DNA of 64,000 nt, from contig NZ_FOLQ01000007.1 of assembly GCF_900112365.1 (NCBI RefSeq), positions 186,001 to 250,000 of the forward strand, read 5' to 3'. The position numbers and the translations under genes were made by a program. Below, in pieces: positions 60,268 to 64,000 of the stretch. Under the pieces are notes generated by a model that searched no databases, had not been told where the DNA came from, and saw only the letters and a program-made list of their open reading frames with translations. Within the stretch, counting starts at the first letter, position 1. Each line of letters opens with the position of its first letter. This DNA comes from Spirosoma endophyticum. Its GTDB lineage: Bacteria; Bacteroidota; Bacteroidia; Cytophagales; Spirosomataceae.

Positions 60268-60275
60268 TATATTTG
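60268..60275 (+). promoter_or_regulatory. Bacteroidota -7 element TATATTTG
   Basis: TATATTTG fits TAnnTTTG. Because it overlaps an in-frame upstream start at 60273, it supports the ATG at 60315 as the true start of the TonB-dependent receptor, with a leader of about 35 bases. Confidence 0.5.
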
Positions 60276-60314
60276 TTCGGAAATAACGACGCGCTATTTA
60301 TTTACCCCTCTCAT

Positions 60315-62858
60315 ATGCTTAATATTGCTCTACTTATTACCGCTTTATCTACTGGCATAACCCCTGCCGACACCTTGCCCAAAGTCGATTCGCTACGGTC
60401 TGTGCAATTGACCGAAATTGTGGTGTCGGCATCACGCGTGGCTGAATCGGTACTACGTTCGCCCGTAAGTATAGAAGTGCTCGACGCCCGTCGAATCCGG
60501 CTATCGGCGCAACCGTCCTACTTCGATGCCATTGAAAATCTGAAAGGGGTTCAACTACTGACCTCCAGTATGGGGTTTAAAGTCTATAATACCCGCGGCT
60601 TTGCCGCCACCACCAACGTTCGGTTTGTCCAGCTCGTTGATGGGCGCGACAATCAGGCTCCGCACATTGGCGCGCCCATTGCCAGCGCGTTGGCGCCTTC
60701 CGATCTGGATATTCAGCAGGTTGAACTGGTACCAGGCGTGGCGTCGGCCCTCTACGGCATGAACGCATTGAATGGCTTGGTCAACGTACTGACCCGAAAC
60801 CCGTTCGATTCGCCGGGGCTAAGCATCGGCCAGAAAACCGGCGTCAACCATGTGGAAGACGCCGACGTATCAGCCAAGCTTTTTTCGGAAACCAGTATTC
60901 GCTATGCCCGTCGAATTGGTGACCGGTTCGCGTTCAAAGTGAATCTGGTGTATCAGGCGGGCTACGACTGGGTGGCTGGTAATCGGGATGATTTGAACCC
61001 CAATGGCAATTCGTCGCTAGGCTTGTTCGGCGCTGACAATCCCGCGTATGATCCCGTCAACGGCTACGGCAATGAAGCGGCCAACAGGCGCACACTGACC
61101 CTGGGCGGTAAACGATACAGCATTGGCCGGACGGGGTATTACGAAGCGGAGGCTACTGATTACAGCTTACGGAATCTACGGGGTGATCTGTCCCTGCATT
61201 ATCGTTTTTCACCGAATGTCGAACTGGCCTACACGTATCAGGGCGCTACGTTAAACAACGTTTACCAGCGGACCAACCGCTTTCGGCTGGAGAATTACCG
61301 ACTCGATCAGCATAGTCTAACCTTGACCACACCTTCGATCCAGTTCCGGGCGTATCGAAGCAGCGAAAACACGGGCGATTCGTATAACATCCGGTCGATG
61401 GCCGAAAACATCGACAAGTCGTTTAAAACCGATAATCAGTGGTTTACTGATTTTACCAGTCAGTTCAATAAGGATACCCAGGCTGGCACGGCGGTACCTG
61501 ATGCGCTTAGGGATGCTCGGGCTGTCGCCGACCAGGGACGGCCTGTTCCCGGAACACCGACCTTTAACGACCTGGTGGCTAAACTCCGTGATATTAACAA
61601 CTGGGATATTGGCGCAGCCTTGCGGGTGCAGTCCTGGATGTACCATGTCGAAGGACAAGTCGAACCGACGCGGGTTCTCTGGAAACGGTTTCGCGAGCAG
61701 ACCGGTCTGACGATTCAGGCCGGATTCGATTTTCGGCGATACGTAGTGTTTCCTGATGGCAATTATTTTATTAACCCAACGGAACCGGGCACCAACCTGG
61801 TTTACGGCAAAACGGGGGGCTTTGTCCAGGCTACCCGGACGTTCTTCGACGATAAGCTAAAGGTAGCTGCGTCGTTGCGACTCGACAAAAATTACTATTT
61901 CGATGCCCGGCTTAACCCCCGGTTGTCGCTTGTGTATTCGCCCACGAATGATCACAACATCCGCGTTTCTTATCAGAACGGTTATCGGTTCCCTTCCCTA
62001 TTCGAAGGTTTTACGAATATCAATTCGGGTGGTGTGAAGCGCGTTGGCGGCTTGCCGATCATGTCGAAAGGGATTTACGAAAATGCCTACCTGGTCACCT
62101 CCATCAATGCTTTTCAGGCGGCTATCACCACGGATGTGAACACTAATGGGCTAACCACCAACGCGGCTATCCAGAAAAATAAAGGATTGCTTAAACAAAG
62201 TCCCTACACCTATCTGAAACCCGAACAGGTCAATAGTTTTGAAGTGGGGTATAAAGGCTTGTTGTTCCGGCAACGGCTTTTTGTTGATATCGACGCGTAT
62301 TACATGGCCTATAAAAATTTTATCGCTCAGGTGAATGCCAACCTGGCCAAAGGCTCGAATCCCGATTCATTAGCGTATTATTTTTCGTCGGCGAACACGC
62401 AGGACCGTTACCGGCTCTGGACCAACTCCCAGACAAAAACATTTAATTATGGCGCCAGCTTAGGCCTTCGCTATAGCCTGACAACGAACTGGTCAGTAGG
62501 CGGGAATGCTTCGTATGCCAAACTTGACCGCGCCGAAAATGGTGATGGGTTAGAGAGTTCGTTCAACACACCCAAGTGGATTACCAACCTAAACGTATCA
62601 AACGGCAATTTGTGGAATGGCGTTGGCTTCTCCGTAAATTACAAACACCAGGACGCCTTTCTGTGGCAGTCGGAACTGGCCACTGGCAACGTATCGGCCA
62701 TTAACACACTGGACGCTCAGGTCAGTTACCGACTCCCGAAACTGGGTCTTTTGCTGAAAGCAGGCGGTACTAATTTGGCTAACAAGCCCTACTACACCTT
62801 CATCGGTGGGCCAGCCGTCGGCGGCTTTTATTACACCAACATTGTCTGGGAAATGTAG
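60315..62858 (+). CDS. TonB-dependent outer-membrane receptor
   Basis: About 847 residues from ATG 60315 (MLNIALLITALSTGITPADT, a signal peptide). A TonB box-like region (LTEIVVSASRV) leads into the plug (about 30-150, with LDARRIRLSAQPSYFDAIEN and VELVPGVASALYGMNALNGL). The rest is a 22-strand barrel ending in aromatic-rich strands (GGFYYTNIVWEM). No carboxypeptidase-like or SusD partner is present, so it resembles siderophore or vitamin receptors more than a SusC protein. The ligand is unknown. It lies between two strong terminators and is monocistronic. Confidence 0.92.
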   Translation: MLNIALLITALSTGITPADTLPKVDSLRSVQLTEIVVSASRVAESVLRSPVSIEVLDARRIRLSAQPSYFDAIENLKGVQLLTSSMGFKVYNTRGFAATTNVRFVQLVDGRDNQAPHIGAPIASALAPSDLDIQQVELVPGVASALYGMNALNGLVNVLTRNPFDSPGLSIGQKTGVNHVEDADVSAKLFSETSIRYARRIGDRFAFKVNLVYQAGYDWVAGNRDDLNPNGNSSLGLFGADNPAYDPVNGYGNEAANRRTLTLGGKRYSIGRTGYYEAEATDYSLRNLRGDLSLHYRFSPNVELAYTYQGATLNNVYQRTNRFRLENYRLDQHSLTLTTPSIQFRAYRSSENTGDSYNIRSMAENIDKSFKTDNQWFTDFTSQFNKDTQAGTAVPDALRDARAVADQGRPVPGTPTFNDLVAKLRDINNWDIGAALRVQSWMYHVEGQVEPTRVLWKRFREQTGLTIQAGFDFRRYVVFPDGNYFINPTEPGTNLVYGKTGGFVQATRTFFDDKLKVAASLRLDKNYYFDARLNPRLSLVYSPTNDHNIRVSYQNGYRFPSLFEGFTNINSGGVKRVGGLPIMSKGIYENAYLVTSINAFQAAITTDVNTNGLTTNAAIQKNKGLLKQSPYTYLKPEQVNSFEVGYKGLLFRQRLFVDIDAYYMAYKNFIAQVNANLAKGSNPDSLAYYFSSANTQDRYRLWTNSQTKTFNYGASLGLRYSLTTNWSVGGNASYAKLDRAENGDGLESSFNTPKWITNLNVSNGNLWNGVGFSVNYKHQDAFLWQSELATGNVSAINTLDAQVSYRLPKLGLLLKAGGTNLANKPYYTFIGGPAVGGFYYTNIVWEM

Positions 62859-62871
62859 TCGTCTGGTTTTT

Positions 62872-62924
62872 TATACTTGAAGGGATTGCCTAGCGGTTCA
62901 GACTAGGCAATCCCTTCAAGTATA
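62872..62924. terminator. Bidirectional terminator between receptor and GH2 genes
   Basis: A perfect 22-bp stem (TATACTTGAAGGGATTGCCT onward at 62872-62893, inverse at 62903-62924) with a 9-base loop lies between convergent genes. Confidence 0.88.
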
Positions 62925-62935
62925 AATTCACTACG

Positions 62936-64000
62936 TTATTTAAACAGCGGTGCATGAATCTGGTGGAGGGTTTCGATGGGAATCTTGATGACTTCGCGGT
63001 CGTAGGTCAGGAGTCCGTTTACTTCCCCCTCTACGTCCGTTGTCTGGGTATAGACGGCCGCTGACAAAGCCTGTTTCTGATAATACTCAACGATTTTGGC
63101 GTATTTCTTCTGGTACGCTTTCAGCACGGCATCGGCCGATTGATACGTTTGGTAGCCCCAGTTGCGCATGCCAGGATTCCAGAGATGCCCTTGAACCGGC
63201 CAGCCAATGCCCCCAAACTCACCAATAACCACCACGCGATTGGCTGTGGGCGTCGGTGATTTGGGCTCTTCTTCGTAGGTGTGAATGTCGTAGAAATCAC
63301 CGGCACCGACGTCATTCCAACCGCTACTGGCGTTTATGGTCCGGCTTGGGTCGAGCGCTTTCACCCAATCGGCCAGTCGTTTATTTTCATACTGACCCCA
63401 GCCCTCGTTATGCACGACCCACGTAACAATGCTGGGGTGATTATGCAGGCGATTCATCATCCGCCGAAGTTCCAGCTCAAACTGCTCTTTTCCCTTCGAC
63501 CGACGTATCGGTTCCGACTGATCGCCGGGGTACTCGTTCTGTCCTTCCAGAAAGCCCGACGGCATATCCTGCCAGACCAAAATCCCTAGTTTATCGCAGA
63601 GGTAATAATAGCGATCGGGTTCAACCTTAATGTGCTTACGTAGCATGTTGAAGCCCGATTTCTTCAGGAAATCAATCTCAAACGTCATTGCTTCGTCAGA
63701 AGGTGGGGTTAGTAATCCACCCGGCCACCAGCCCTGATCGAGCGGGCCGTTCTGAAAGACAAATTTGTTGTTCAGCAGCAGCACAGGCTGGTTTGCTACC
63801 GGACCTTGCCCGACCGATATTTTACGCATCGCGAAATAGCCCGTTACCACGTCAAGCGGTGTGCCCGTCACTGTTGCTTTAGCGAAAGCGGTCTCAATGG
63901 CCGCGTCCTGGCGGGAGCGCTTGTTGCGGGGTGTATCGCCAAACGGGTCAGTCACTGTCACCAATTCAGCCTTGATGTCGTACAGAAATGGACTGTCGGG
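62936..64000 (-). CDS. GH2-family glycoside hydrolase (partial, C-terminal part)
   Basis: The frame runs from the stop at 62936 to the right window edge and continues beyond it. At the edge it reads PDSPFLYDIKAEL, the end of a GH2 sandwich domain. The TIM-barrel part has LRKHIKVEPDRYYYLCDKLG followed by LVWQDMPSG, the acid/base glutamate in HNEGWGQ, and the probable nucleophile in VIGEFGGIGW. GH2 enzymes include beta-galactosidases, mannosidases and glucuronidases. This short-tailed form cannot be assigned further. An apparent start at 63964 is only an in-frame TTG within the gene. Confidence 0.9.
   Translation of the reverse strand, partial: PDSPFLYDIKAELVTVTDPFGDTPRNKRSRQDAAIETAFAKATVTGTPLDVVTGYFAMRKISVGQGPVANQPVLLLNNKFVFQNGPLDQGWWPGGLLTPPSDEAMTFEIDFLKKSGFNMLRKHIKVEPDRYYYLCDKLGILVWQDMPSGFLEGQNEYPGDQSEPIRRSKGKEQFELELRRMMNRLHNHPSIVTWVVHNEGWGQYENKRLADWVKALDPSRTINASSGWNDVGAGDFYDIHTYEEEPKSPTPTANRVVVIGEFGGIGWPVQGHLWNPGMRNWGYQTYQSADAVLKAYQKKYAKIVEYYQKQALSAAVYTQTTDVEGEVNGLLTYDREVIKIPIETLHQIHAPLFK

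Noticed and set aside
1..64000. Insertion sequences or prophage
   Set aside because: No transposase, integrase or phage structural gene was found. The repeats are short palindromes without coding capacity.

Overview
The window looks like a chromosomal segment of a Bacteroidota bacterium of the Cytophagales, probably Spirosoma or a near relative (inference). The support is an array of very large MacB/FtsX-type permeases with LRSE-type C-termini, a secreted M4 protease with a type IX secretion C-terminal domain, DUF1080 sugar proteins, M56/BlaI pairs, a TonB-dependent receptor, and several TAnnTTTG elements typical of Bacteroidota promoters. No rRNA, tRNA, CRISPR array or transposase was seen.

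Region A (1-30854) is the notable part. Ten paralogous permeases of about 785-821 residues (one cut by the window edge) surround one HlyD/MacA-type adaptor and one LolD/MacB-type ATPase. Four permeases lie on the minus strand left of the adaptor and six on the plus strand to its right. Between them sit a membrane-anchored winged-helix regulator, a tandem pair of small secreted proteins (one broken by an in-frame TGA), a DUF1349-like membrane protein, a DUF5020-like barrel protein, and Uma2-like genes; three Uma2-like genes occur in all, the third just past the array. The spacers are full of palindromic repeats, some of which provide the stop codons of the adjoining genes. Three transcription units (the adaptor-ATPase unit and permeases 3 and 7) share an upstream module: a palindrome TGCGTCCGnnnGCGGACAT, an extra half-site exactly 21 bp away, and a sigma54-like -24/-12 element 51-53 bp downstream.

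Region B (30963-38605) holds a Uma2-like gene, an ArnT-like glycosyltransferase, an NtrC-family sigma54 activator, a frameshifted coiled-coil gene, a PlsC-type acyltransferase, and an acyl-ACP desaturase followed after one base by an NtrY-like histidine kinase. The activator and kinase are the natural candidates to control the region A module (inference).

Region C (38647-64000) is more ordinary metabolism and secretion: a cysteine-synthase-like enzyme, a TlpA-type thioredoxin, a cytochrome c/propeller protein, two DUF1080 proteins, a lipoprotein phosphatase, the T9SS M4 protease, a coiled-coil protein, a blaI-M56-M56 operon with a double operator, a GH39 enzyme, a nitronate monooxygenase, a CocE-type hydrolase, a TonB-dependent receptor and a GH2 enzyme cut by the right edge. 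Strong hairpin terminators separate many of these units.
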